A stretch of DNA of 14,249 bases, from the NCBI GenBank assembly GCA_043718245.1, contig JAYSWB010000037.1, positions 1-14,249 of the forward strand. The letters run 5' to 3'. Shown here piece by piece: positions 1 to 5,970 of the stretch (positions within the stretch are counted from its first letter, which is position 1; each line of letters begins with the position of its first letter). Source of the DNA: JBAXAB01 sp043718245 (GTDB lineage: Bacteria; Patescibacteriota; Minisyncoccia; Phycocordibacterales; CAIZLB01). Both the position numbers and the translations under genes were made by a program. A model generated the notes under the pieces. That model did no database searches. It was not told the DNA's origin and was given only the letters and a program-made list of their open reading frames with translations.

Positions 1-48
1 ATTTTTTTATTCAAAAATGTAAATAATTCTCAGTTAAAAATTACCGCA

Positions 49-855
49 TTATAAATTACTACAATTCGAAACAACACCAGTATCAAAACCCTTAGTAAAA
101 GCATTCACTCGCTGCTCGGATGAACCGTGAGTCCAGGATTCAGGACTTACACGACCAGTAGTTGTTTTTTGGATACGATCATCACCAACAGCAGCCGCAG
201 CGTCCATGGCTTCGGTAAGTTCGCCGGCTTCGAAAACGCCAAGATTTTTGATCGAATTCGCCCAAAGACCGGCGAAACAATCTGCCTGAAGTTCAACTTG
301 AATTGAAGATGCATCGTCACCGCTTGCAATAACGCCGAGTTGATTCTGAACATGGTGGCCGACTTCATGGGCAATAACGTACGCTTCGGCCACGTCGCCA
401 CCTTTGGCACCGAAGCGTTTTGTTAATTCATCAAAAAAGGTTTCGTCGAGGTAAATAGTTTCGTCGGACGGGCAGTAATGGGGACCTGACTGAGAGCTTG
501 CACCACCGCAAGCAGATTGAGTTACTGTTCGAAAGAGGACAAGTTTCGGCGGAGTGTAGGTTGTATTATTTTTGGCAAAAACATCAGTCCACATATCATT
601 GTTTGATCCAAGGACAGTTGCAGCAAAAACTTCATATGAGTCGGTGCCTTCAAATTCAGCACTTGTACGACTGTCTTCTGGTGTGACTGTTAGTTTGCTG
701 AGATCAGTAACTACATCACCAACATCACCACCACCAAGAAGAGTCATGAGAGCATAAATTACAACACCGGCTACACCAAGACCACCAAGAGCCATGGGTG
801 CACCACGGCGATCTTCGACGTTGCCCCGACTTCCAATTTTGTCCCAATTAGCCAT
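49..855 (-). CDS. YpfJ-like neutral zinc metallopeptidase, membrane-anchored
   Basis: A 268-aa protein of the neutral zinc metallopeptidase family (Pfam Zn_peptidase, YpfJ/KPN_02809 type). Residues 1-20 match the usual N-terminus (MANWDKIGSRGNVEDRRG), followed by one membrane segment at about 21-42. The zinc-binding HEVGH lies at 163-167 and the downstream glutamate motif ELQADCFAGLWA at 189-200, so the catalytic domain should face the cell exterior. Near the C-terminus, SWTHGSSEQRVNAFTKGF (240-257) is also family-typical. The ATG at 855 is preferred over an upstream extension because homologues begin there and an extended -10 box (863-871) ends only 7 nt before it, predicting a leaderless mRNA. 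Natural substrate is unknown for the family. Family assignment is secure. Confidence 0.95.
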   Translation of the reverse strand: MANWDKIGSRGNVEDRRGAPMALGGLGVAGVVIYALMTLLGGGDVGDVVTDLSKLTVTPEDSRTSAEFEGTDSYEVFAATVLGSNNDMWTDVFAKNNTTYTPPKLVLFRTVTQSACGGASSQSGPHYCPSDETIYLDETFFDELTKRFGAKGGDVAEAYVIAHEVGHHVQNQLGVIASGDDASSIQVELQADCFAGLWANSIKNLGVFEAGELTEAMDAAAAVGDDRIQKTTTGRVSPESWTHGSSEQRVNAFTKGFDTGVVSNCSNL

Positions 856-862
856 ATATTTT

Positions 863-871
863 AGTATAGCA
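863..871 (-). promoter_or_regulatory. Extended -10 promoter of the zinc peptidase
   Basis: On the minus strand TGC-TATACT is an extended -10 element. Transcription starting about 7 nt downstream would begin at or next to the ATG at 855. No convincing -35 box is seen. The same nine bases recur at 1091-1099. Confidence 0.6.
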
Positions 872-872
872 G

Positions 873-900
873 AATAATAAAAACGCCCCTTTCGGAGCGC
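873..900 (-). terminator. Intrinsic terminator after the 45-aa gene
   Basis: On the minus strand GCGCTCC-GAAA-GGGGCGT forms a 7-bp stem (with G-U pairs) capped by a GNRA tetraloop. It is followed by TTTTATTATT. It lies 16 nt after the stop codon at 917. Confidence 0.75.
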
Positions 901-916
901 TTTATTATGAATGCAT

Positions 917-1054
917 TTAGGCTGCTTTTTCTGCAGCGTCCGCAGCCTCCTTGGCTTTGGTGTCTGCTTCATCAGCGAGCTTTTTCTCGCCTTCAGCTAC
1001 TTTGTCAGCTCCTTCTGCGATATCAGCTTTGATTTCTTCGTTTTCATCTGCCAT
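917..1054 (-). CDS. Small charged Ala/Glu/Lys-rich protein (45 aa)
   Basis: A 45-aa reading frame that begins MADENEEIKADIAEGADK and ends EAADAAEKAA. It is almost entirely Ala, Glu, Lys and Asp with no aromatic or cysteine residues, and should form one long amphipathic helix. I do not recognise a family. It is supported as a real gene by an extended -10 box at 1091-1099, about 37 nt upstream, and by a clean hairpin terminator at 873-900. The zinc peptidase follows 61 nt downstream but has its own promoter after that terminator. The composition is consistent with a small soluble or nucleoid- or stress-type protein, but that is only a guess. Confidence 0.7.
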   Translation of the reverse strand: MADENEEIKADIAEGADKVAEGEKKLADEADTKAKEAADAAEKAA

Positions 1055-1090
1055 ATAGGTTTATTCGTATTAGCTGGTAATCTACCCTTT

Positions 1091-1099
1091 AGTATAGCA
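1091..1099 (-). promoter_or_regulatory. Extended -10 promoter of the 45-aa gene
   Basis: TGC-TATACT on the minus strand, identical to the element before the zinc peptidase. The GTTCGGAGCA repeat (1101-1110) abuts its upstream side. Confidence 0.55.
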
Positions 1100-1100
1100 C

Positions 1101-1110
1101 GTTCGGAGCA
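1101..1110 (+). repeat. Intergenic GTTCGGAGCA motif, copy 1
   Basis: An exact GTTCGGAGCA. It is followed by ATCGGGAGATGATCGG, which in reverse complement resembles the GATCATCTTCCC half of the full element seen elsewhere. It lies between the divergent 45-aa gene and tRNA-Asn. Confidence 0.5.
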
Positions 1111-1141
1111 TATCGGGAGATGATCGGTTTTAAGCTTACTT

Positions 1142-1170
1142 TTGATTTTTAAGCTGATTTTTGCTAGGAT
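1142..1170 (+). promoter_or_regulatory. Promoter of tRNA-Asn
   Basis: TTGATT at 1142-1147, a 17-bp spacer, then TAGGAT at 1165-1170. A start near 1177 gives a 60-nt precursor leader containing short GC-rich hairpins, for example ACGC-TCAG-GCGT. Confidence 0.6.
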
Positions 1171-1237
1171 AGTGCATCGGTCGGGGAACGCTCAGGCGTC
1201 TTTCGGCTGGCGAAGTTGAAGAAGAATTGAAGAGCAT

Positions 1238-1312
1238 TCGGGAGTAGCTCAGCGGTAGAGCGACCGCCTGTTAAGCGGTTGGTCGTAGGTTCGATCCCTA
1301 CCTCCCGAGCCA
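1238..1312 (+). tRNA. tRNA-Asn (anticodon GTT)
   Basis: A complete cloverleaf. The acceptor stem TCGGGAG/CTCCCGA spans 1238-1244 and 1302-1308, and the D arm is GCTC-AGCGGTA-GAGC. The anticodon stem ACCGC/GCGGT holds loop CTGTTAA, giving anticodon GTT at 1270-1272. The T arm GTAGG-TTCGATC-CCTAC spans 1285-1301. The discriminator is G1309, as expected for Asn, and CCA is encoded at 1310-1312. It is transcribed alone from the promoter at 1142-1170 and should stop at the hairpin at 1366-1401. Confidence 0.97.
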
Positions 1313-1365
1313 GTATTGACTTTTTAGTATTTTTAGAATAATATGTATGTATCACCACGAAAGAG

Positions 1366-1401
1366 ACCCTTCTGCAGATACGTCTGCAGCGGGGGCTTTT
1401 T
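1366..1401 (+). terminator. Terminator downstream of tRNA-Asn
   Basis: CTGCAGA-TACG-TCTGCAG is a perfect 7-bp stem with a UNCG-type tetraloop, extended by CCC/GGG and followed by CTTTTTCATTTT. It also lies just past the end of the NYN gene, but the T-rich side favours plus-strand use. Confidence 0.7.
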
Positions 1402-1405
1402 CATT

Positions 1406-1888
1406 TTAGGAACGCCTTGAAAACTTATGGTAGTGCTCATTGAGAAAAGTAATTTCAATGTTTTTATTTTTAAGCAAAATTGAGCATTTCTTTTCGTCAG
1501 GAGAAATAATAAGTTTAATTGCGCTATTCGTCTGAAGAAACTCAACCAGACAGCCAAAGTCACCGTCGCCAGTAATGAGTATGGAAGAGGTGAATGCTTT
1601 AATATAAAAATCTGAAACAGTTTTTAAAACAAGTTCCGCATCACAGTTACCCTTAATTACGCCACCAACTGAAACTGTTTGTTTGAAGATTAAAATGAAA
1701 CCTGATTCTTGGAGATATTCATAAAAAGTAGTTCGGCTGGGTACAAGACCTATGAAAAGATACATATTGGTGGCGTTGTATTTTTGACGGAGCCACCCAC
1801 GAAGCTTTTTGTAGTCGATTTCAAATCCCAGCTCTTTGGCTGAGCGGTATAGGTTATTGCCGTCAATGTATATGTTTACCTTTTCCAT
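1406..1888 (-). CDS. NYN-domain (LabA/DUF88-like) putative RNase
   Basis: A 160-aa protein made almost entirely of one NYN domain, the PIN-like fold of metal-dependent RNases such as the LabA/DUF88 group. Expected acidic metal ligands are visible: D9 in VNIYIDGNNLY, D83 in GNCDAELVL, and D108 and D110 in LITGDGDFGCLVEFL. The hydrophobic strand before GDGDF is typical of the family. The protein is cytoplasmic, with no signal or membrane segment. The ATG at 1888 lies 8 nt after a TAAAAT -10 box, so the transcript is probably leaderless. There is no obvious operon partner. RNA cleavage is inferred from the family and the substrate is unknown. Confidence 0.9.
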   Translation of the reverse strand: MEKVNIYIDGNNLYRSAKELGFEIDYKKLRGWLRQKYNATNMYLFIGLVPSRTTFYEYLQESGFILIFKQTVSVGGVIKGNCDAELVLKTVSDFYIKAFTSSILITGDGDFGCLVEFLQTNSAIKLIISPDEKKCSILLKNKNIEITFLNEHYHKFSRRS

Positions 1889-1896
1889 ATTTTGTT

Positions 1897-1902
1897 ATTT
1901 TA
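1897..1902 (-). promoter_or_regulatory. -10 box of the NYN gene
   Basis: TAAAAT on the minus strand, 8 nt upstream of the ATG at 1888. No clear -35 box. Confidence 0.45.
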
Positions 1903-1926
1903 ACACAAACAGCTCTATTTATTTCT

Positions 1927-1964
1927 CAAAATACTCATTCGAACATCATCCCAAGTTCGGAGCA
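1927..1964 (+). repeat. Intergenic boundary element, copy 2 (full form)
   Basis: A 38-nt element whose core is TTCGAAC, a 10-nt loop ATCATCCCAA, then GTTCGGA, which can form a 7-bp hairpin with one G-T pair, ending in GTTCGGAGCA (1955-1964). It matches 5261-5298 at 35 of 38 positions. It lies between the divergent NYN gene and the gene at 2000. Confidence 0.75.
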
Positions 1965-1992
1965 TCGACAAAACTACGTTAAGTAGTACTAT
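1965..1992 (+). promoter_or_regulatory. Leaderless promoter, TCGACA-16-TACTAT family
   Basis: -35 TCGACA at 1965-1970, 16-bp spacer, -10 TACTAT at 1987-1992, then 7 nt to the ATG at 2000. The spacer and -10 contain an inverted repeat ACTAC-GTTAA-GTAGT, a possible operator. Near-copies occur at 9097-9124 and 11092-11119. Confidence 0.7.
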
Positions 1993-1999
1993 GTAAAAC

Positions 2000-2974
2000 A
2001 TGGAAGAAAATAATAAGCCTAATGATCAAGTGATCGTAAGTAAGCCAAAATTAAATACCGTTTTACTAATTATTATTATAATTTTATTAGTCATCGGACT
2101 TGTGTATATTTTTATTAGCGGCGCCAATCAAAAAGGAGGAAATAATAATCCTGACATAATCAGCGGAGTTCCGCAATCTGAAATACCAGAAACCAATACT
2201 CTGGCTACAAAAAAGATTTCGCGGAGCGCATACTCATTTGAAGCTCCGAGTAGCTGGATTGATACTGGCCAACGTAATTTTCAAGGTTGTATGTGGGACG
2301 GTATTTCACATCCCGCAAATGACGGCATGAGAATAGCTGGAGAAATTGGCATCTATCCAAAATCATGTTTTGACCTATCAAAAGCTAATGGTAAAAAAGA
2401 GTTTACTGAAAAAAATGGATACTACATTATCGCTTTCTATGATAAACAGAGCGGTACTTCAGCAGCAGAAGAAGCAGAAACAAAATTAGCGTATCAAAAA
2501 GTAGTTGAAACATTTTCACTCAATAATCAAACGAGTACAAATACTATTAATAAAAGTGAGTGGGGGATTTCGTTTACAAAACCAACAGGTTGGAAACTGG
2601 CAACCAATACAACTAATAACATAACACTACAGGAACCAGTCTCTGATGGTGATCGGATAAAAATTGATTACACCACCGGAGATAGAATTACCGACAATGA
2701 TGCTAAATTTGGGCCAATTACGTATTACTTTGATACGACTTCACAATCATGGATGGTAATAAAACCTGATGAGCAAAACGGAGGAACGTTTCCACCGACA
2801 GTTGCAACACCAGAAATGTACACCAATAGCGGCCTACCTGTCTTTCGCGGAACAGGTAGATGGGCTACTTATATTATTCCACTCTCACATAGTACATTCC
2901 TTAAGTTGAATATCGGTGGTAGCGGCAATTCAAAACCCCTCAAAGCTTTAGCGGAAACTATAAAGAAGAATTAA
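2000..2974 (+). CDS. Membrane-anchored protein with two PsbP-like extracytoplasmic domains
   Basis: A 324-aa protein with a short cytoplasmic tail (1-18), one strongly hydrophobic segment (about 19-40) and a long outside part. Two repeats share a pattern of a hydrophobic entry, an aromatic/proline turn and a Trp: YSFEAPSSWIDTG at 78-90 and ISFTKPTGWKLAT at 190-202. This resembles the opening of PsbP/MOG1-like lipid- or ligand-binding domains seen in many small anchored bacterial proteins. Ser/Thr/Asn-rich linkers flank the domains (41-70 and 174-186). The family call is tentative and function unknown. It shares its promoter type with the membrane peptidase at 9131 and the prepilin-like protein at 11129, suggesting co-regulated envelope proteins. 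No terminator is evident after the stop. Confidence 0.85.
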   Translation: MEENNKPNDQVIVSKPKLNTVLLIIIIILLVIGLVYIFISGANQKGGNNNPDIISGVPQSEIPETNTLATKKISRSAYSFEAPSSWIDTGQRNFQGCMWDGISHPANDGMRIAGEIGIYPKSCFDLSKANGKKEFTEKNGYYIIAFYDKQSGTSAAEEAETKLAYQKVVETFSLNNQTSTNTINKSEWGISFTKPTGWKLATNTTNNITLQEPVSDGDRIKIDYTTGDRITDNDAKFGPITYYFDTTSQSWMVIKPDEQNGGTFPPTVATPEMYTNSGLPVFRGTGRWATYIIPLSHSTFLKLNIGGSGNSKPLKALAETIKKN

Positions 2975-2988
2975 CCTTATAGGGAATC

Positions 2989-3010
2989 TCGAACATCTTC
3001 CCAAGTTCGA
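2989..3010 (+). repeat. Intergenic boundary element, copy 3
   Basis: TCGAAC-ATCTTCCCAA-GTTCGA: a 6-bp hairpin with the same 10-nt loop type as the copies at 1927 and 5261. It sits in a convergent gap, so it is unlikely to be a promoter operator. Confidence 0.65.
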
Positions 3011-3017
3011 ATCCAAA

Positions 3018-3044
3018 TAAAAAAACCACTCTTTCAAGTGGCTT
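3018..3044 (-). terminator. Terminator of the FG-GAP protein gene
   Basis: Minus-strand hairpin CCACT-TGAAAG-AGTGG followed by TTTTTTTATT, starting about 20 nt after the stop codon at 3063. Confidence 0.8.
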
Positions 3045-3062
3045 TAGATAAAGTGCAAACAT

Positions 3063-4736
3063 TCACAATATAACCTTTGTACTGTAGAGTTCATTTTTAC
3101 TCTGGGCTTTAATGAGGTAGCAACCTTTTGGAAAGAACTCTATAGGAATCTCAACCATTCTATTGTTTGAGATAAGACTTACCATAAGCTTGCCTGTCGT
3201 ATCGTATACTCCAATAGTCATTTGGTCTTCAAAGCCGGAAATGAAAATTGCTCTTTTTGCTTGGTCAGACCAAGCCTGCAGCTTGCTGCGTTTCTTGAGA
3301 TCAACGACAACTGGCTCACTGTAAGTGTAATGGCCATCATAATCGGTCTGCTTAATCCTGTAGTAGGAAATACCGTTGAGTGGCGATACATCATCAAAAG
3401 TGTAAGAACTGTTGTAACTACACGTTCCGCAACCTTGAATTGCACCAATACTTTCCCACATTTTTCCATCCTTACTTCGCTCAATGCTAAAGAAATCATT
3501 ATTGATTTCTGTTGCCGTTGACCATTTTGCTTTGACGCAACTGCCATTCACTAGTTCAGCTGTGAAGCTTATTAATTCAATCGGCAAGGTAATTGCGCAA
3601 GGGGTATGATTATTGATCAAGACAGAAAGCGCTTGATTACTATTGACTGAAACAATATCAAGCGCACCATCACCATTTACATCTACCAAAGCCATAGCAT
3701 CTGGCATCGAGCTATTCCCGCAGTATGTTGGGAAATTATAAATAGTATAGTTGCTTACGACTGCAACACGACTGTAACCGTGTCGCATCATGACAATGTC
3801 ATCTTTACCATCGCAATCAAGGTCGCCAGTAGCGAGCGTGCCAGTATTGTATGGAACAGCAAGCAATGTATCAAACACTGTCTGGTTTGTGTTTGACCAG
3901 TAGGCGAGCGATGGGTTAAGCCATTGCTTGCCGAGAATAATTGTCTTGCTTCCATTGCCATGTATATTTCCCACAGCAATTCCTGCACCAAAGTAATAGA
4001 AGTGATTATCAACTAGCGTTTTGTAAGAAACGGAGTCCAATGCTCTATTCGCATTTACATAGTAGAAGGTGATACGTGGAGTATTCCAAGCATTTCCATA
4101 GAACTTAATTATGACATTTAGCGGGCTGCCATCGAGGCTTGTAATTTCAAGGTCGTCGCAGCTATTGGATGTCATTCCGGGGTAGAAGTAGGGAGCGGAG
4201 AGTATACCAGTTGCGCTACCAAAGATAATTGATAGGCTAGGTTGCTGTTTAAACGAAATGACAATGTCGTTGATTCCGTCGTTGTTGGCATCACCTACTT
4301 TAACGGCATTCACAGTTTGGCTAAAGGTAACGGTATCCAATGTGTTATTGAAACCGCCACCATTGTCTTGCGTAAGGATTGCAATGCTGTTTGCGTAGCC
4401 TATGACAATGTCGTCTTTGCTGTCGCTGTTGACATCACCAGATGCCATGCAGCTCGCCCATGCAGTATTTAATCCGTATGAGTACATTACCGGTGGAAGT
4501 AAAGTATGAGTCACTGAACTTTGAAGGTAAACGTAAAATCTAAAGTTGCCTGGAAAGCCAGCCCAGTAGTCAGTATTGACTGCTACATCTTGTAATCCGT
4601 CGCTATTGAAATCACCAGTTGCGAGATGCTCTGCATTGCCTGTAAATACGTAATGGATCGCTGGCGCAAAGCTGATTTGTGCATTTGCTGTGCTAAACAT
4701 GGTAATCATGAGTAATAGGGTGAGTGTTCGCTTCAT
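3063..4736 (-). CDS. Secreted FG-GAP/VCBS repeat protein with T9SS type A sorting tail
   Basis: A 557-aa protein with a Sec signal peptide (about 1-19, cleavage after ANA). Five FG-GAP/VCBS calcium-loop motifs follow, at 41-53, 100-112, 148-160, 304-316 and 351-363 (pattern GDxNxDGxxDIVI), which should build a beta-propeller. Next comes the Bacteroidota-type module LPIELISFTAEL...SYYRIKQTDYDG (384-468). The end (about 485-557, with GVYDTTGKL and GCYLIKAQ...KVIL) matches type IX secretion C-terminal sorting domains. Such tails belong to Bacteroidota, so transfer from that phylum is likely. The promoter (4772-4800) and the CTAAAAA leader before the ATG match neighbouring local genes. The binding target is unknown, and surface adhesion is the usual role of propellers of this kind. 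Confidence 0.92.
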   Translation of the reverse strand: MKRTLTLLLMITMFSTANAQISFAPAIHYVFTGNAEHLATGDFNSDGLQDVAVNTDYWAGFPGNFRFYVYLQSSVTHTLLPPVMYSYGLNTAWASCMASGDVNSDSKDDIVIGYANSIAILTQDNGGGFNNTLDTVTFSQTVNAVKVGDANNDGINDIVISFKQQPSLSIIFGSATGILSAPYFYPGMTSNSCDDLEITSLDGSPLNVIIKFYGNAWNTPRITFYYVNANRALDSVSYKTLVDNHFYYFGAGIAVGNIHGNGSKTIILGKQWLNPSLAYWSNTNQTVFDTLLAVPYNTGTLATGDLDCDGKDDIVMMRHGYSRVAVVSNYTIYNFPTYCGNSSMPDAMALVDVNGDGALDIVSVNSNQALSVLINNHTPCAITLPIELISFTAELVNGSCVKAKWSTATEINNDFFSIERSKDGKMWESIGAIQGCGTCSYNSSYTFDDVSPLNGISYYRIKQTDYDGHYTYSEPVVVDLKKRSKLQAWSDQAKRAIFISGFEDQMTIGVYDTTGKLMVSLISNNRMVEIPIEFFPKGCYLIKAQSKNELYSTKVIL

Positions 4737-4771
4737 TTTTTAGAGTTTTTGATTTGTTAAATTTTGTTAGT

Positions 4772-4817
4772 AATATAACATATTTCTATTGACAAGTCAA
4801 GCTATTTCTGCTATGAT
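4772..4817. promoter_or_regulatory. Divergent promoter 1 (TTGACAAGTCAA palindrome)
   Basis: The two -35 boxes abut in the palindrome at 4789-4800. Plus strand: TTGACA (4789-4794), 17 bp, TATGAT (4812-4817), for the 88-aa gene. Minus strand: TTGACT (4800-4795), 17 bp, TATATT (4777-4772), for the FG-GAP gene. Confidence 0.8.
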
Positions 4818-4826
4818 AATCCCATA

Positions 4827-4920
4827 TCTTTGCCCTTTGAAATAAAGGTTTTATTGGCTCCCAGAGGTACAAAACTATTTAATAGTGTCGCTTGTGGAAA
4901 CCAATCAAACCAAGCAAAGA
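4827..4920 (+). promoter_or_regulatory. Structured 5' leader of the 88-aa gene, candidate cis-regulatory RNA
   Basis: The predicted start of transcription (about 4824) is followed by a region that can fold as a branched structure. The closing stem TCTTTGC/GCAAAGA pairs 4827-4833 with 4914-4920. It encloses a hairpin CCTTT-GAAATA-AAAGG (4834-4848) and a stem ATTGG/CCAAT (4853-4857 with 4901-4905), which itself encloses ACTAT-TTA-ATAGT (4874-4886). The structure ends 7 nt before the ATG at 4928. Other leaders in this window are about 40 nt or shorter. It matches no riboswitch class that I recognise. Confidence 0.35.
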
Positions 4921-4927
4921 TGAAAAC

Positions 4928-5194
4928 ATGACAGATGAAAAAGTAAAAAAGTTTATGGCATTACTTACCAAGCACTTAGAAAAAATGAAGCAAGGTGGAC
5001 GTGCGAGTGTCGTTCTTGGTACTGACTATGGTCCCGACTGGCCGCTGTCAGAGATTTGTATGAATGCTGGGGTAACAGGTGTTCAGTTCCCTGATAAAAC
5101 TAGTATGTGGATTGAATTTGAAAAAGGAACAGTAACTTGGAGTACTGTTCGTGGGCCATCTGGACAAGTTTATCCTGTTCTGGAAAAAAGATAA
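4928..5194 (+). CDS. Hypothetical 88-aa protein
   Basis: I do not recognise the family. The N-terminal 24 residues are lysine-rich and helical (MTDEKVKKFMALLTKHLEKM), followed by a mixed beta-like section with four Trp/Tyr-rich patches (TDYGPDWPLSEICMN at 32-46, MWIEFEKGTVTWSTV at 60-74) and a single Cys44. There is no signal or membrane segment. ATG 4928 is preferred over an upstream TTG (4892) because the structured leader would otherwise be coding. It is the smaller partner of the FG-GAP protein across the divergent promoter, with which it is probably alternately or jointly expressed. A strong terminator follows at 5218. Confidence 0.75.
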   Translation: MTDEKVKKFMALLTKHLEKMKQGGRASVVLGTDYGPDWPLSEICMNAGVTGVQFPDKTSMWIEFEKGTVTWSTVRGPSGQVYPVLEKR

Positions 5195-5217
5195 AAGAAG
5201 AAGTTTAAGATTATTAT

Positions 5218-5250
5218 GAGTCACAGGTTTAATAAACTTGTGGCTTTTTT
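5218..5250 (+). terminator. Terminator of the 88-aa gene
   Basis: CACAGGTTT-AAT-AAACTTGTG (5222-5242), a 9-bp stem with one G-T pair, extendable by AGT/GCT, followed by a TTTTTTATTTT tract. Confidence 0.85.
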
Positions 5251-5260
5251 ATTTTCCTTC

Positions 5261-5298
5261 CAAAATACTCAATCGAACATCACCTCAAGTTCGGAGCA
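5261..5298 (+). repeat. Intergenic boundary element, copy 4 (full form)
   Basis: 38 nt matching 1927-1964 with three differences. Core: TCGAAC-ATCACCTCAA-GTTCGGA, ending in GTTCGGAGCA (5289-5298). Located between two plus-strand genes, after a terminator. Confidence 0.75.
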
Positions 5299-5313
5299 AA
5301 ATACGTAATTCTC

Positions 5314-5322
5314 TGGTACAAT
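5314..5322 (+). promoter_or_regulatory. Extended -10 promoter of the 172-aa gene
   Basis: TGG-TACAAT, an extended -10 element ending 6 nt before the ATG at 5329, predicting a leaderless mRNA. The boundary element occupies the position where a -35 box would be. Confidence 0.6.
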
Positions 5323-5328
5323 CTTTCT

Positions 5329-5847
5329 ATGTCAACAGAAAGCTTTAAATCTGATAATGAAAACAGCCAGTTCAAATTGGAAGGCACTGAAAACATACAA
5401 GATAATGAGCCTATAAAAAAGTCGCCAGAACTAGAAGAAATGGGGGATGAGCTACTGATTAAATACGAAGCTTTAAAAGAAAATCGGGAAAAACAGAAAC
5501 AACTCAAGAAAGAAATAAAAAAAATGTTAGGCGAAGTGGAAGATGAAAGCTCTCCTTATGAGGACATTGAACAAAACAACGAGCACATGAAAGAAGTTGT
5601 GTCAAAAATGCAACAGATTTTTACTGAAGGAGCTGAAAAGTTCTTACCCGAAGAAAGTACTTTGAGGAAAGATGTTGTGCAATTCTATTCTGATCCCGAC
5701 AGATTATACAATGAGCTTTCCTATCTTTTTAAAGGAACAAGTAATGACGAAATTGATGAAAGAGTAGAAGCGGCAAAAGAGAGATTTGCAGATAAAAATA
5801 CTTTTCTTAATTATGTTGTCGACAAAGATTATAGTGTAACTAGCTAA
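5329..5847 (+). CDS. Acidic coiled-coil hypothetical protein (172 aa)
   Basis: No family recognised. The first 40 residues are acidic and Ser/Asn-rich, probably disordered. Residues about 40-75 (MGDELLIKYEALKENREKQ and the following KQLKKEIKKML) are strongly predicted to form a coiled coil. After an acidic break (EVEDESSPYEDIEQ) a second helical part runs to about 150 with FYSDPDRLYNELSYLF near 129-144. There are no cysteines, signal peptide or membrane segments, so it is probably a soluble cytoplasmic oligomer. Overall negative charge and heptad pattern suggest a scaffold or adaptor, but this is only inference. A leaderless start at 5329 is supported by the -10 box 6 nt upstream. No obvious terminator follows before the boundary element at 5869. 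Confidence 0.8.
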   Translation: MSTESFKSDNENSQFKLEGTENIQDNEPIKKSPELEEMGDELLIKYEALKENREKQKQLKKEIKKMLGEVEDESSPYEDIEQNNEHMKEVVSKMQQIFTEGAEKFLPEESTLRKDVVQFYSDPDRLYNELSYLFKGTSNDEIDERVEAAKERFADKNTFLNYVVDKDYSVTS

Positions 5848-5868
5848 ATATCATGCGCAATATTATCG

Positions 5869-5893
5869 CGAACATCACCCCAGATTCGGAGCA
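5869..5893 (+). repeat. Intergenic boundary element, copy 5 (diverged)
   Basis: CGAAC-ATCACCCCAG-ATTCGGAGCA. The right arm has one change (ATTCG for GTTCG), so the hairpin is weakened to CGAA/TTCG. It lies in a convergent gap. Confidence 0.6.
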
Positions 5894-5926
5894 CTATTTT
5901 ACGTTGATAATGTTAAGTTTGAAAAT

Positions 5927-5950
5927 TAAAAAAGCCGGCATTGGCCAGCT
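5927..5950 (-). terminator. Terminator of the 276-aa gene
   Basis: Minus-strand hairpin AGCTGGC-CAAT-GCCGGCT (7 bp, one G-T pair) followed by TTTTTTAATTTT, about 20 nt after the stop at 5971. Confidence 0.85.
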
Positions 5951-5970
5951 CTTTATTCTCTACATGTCAC

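Noticed and set aside
1..48. Terminator of the zinc peptidase gene
   Set aside because: The region is A/T-rich and I see no GC-containing stem, so no terminator is called.
911..1123. Plus-strand open frame opposite the 45-aa gene
   Set aside because: A shadow of the minus-strand gene, with phenylalanine-rich low-complexity translation and no promoter.
1164..1358. Minus-strand open frame containing REVGIEPTTNRLTGG
   Set aside because: It is antisense to tRNA-Asn. Frames with this kind of text are well-known false proteins produced by translating the reverse of tRNA genes.
1238..3014. Genomic island attachment pair between the tRNA-Asn 3' end and GTTCGAATCC at 3005
   Set aside because: The match is limited to the universal T-loop sequence, and no integrase is present in the window.
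1927..5298. Boundary elements as integron attC sites
   Set aside because: The arms are CGAAC/GTTCG with a 10-nt loop. They do not fit the RYYYAAC/GTTRRRY core, are far too short, and the intervening genes face both ways.
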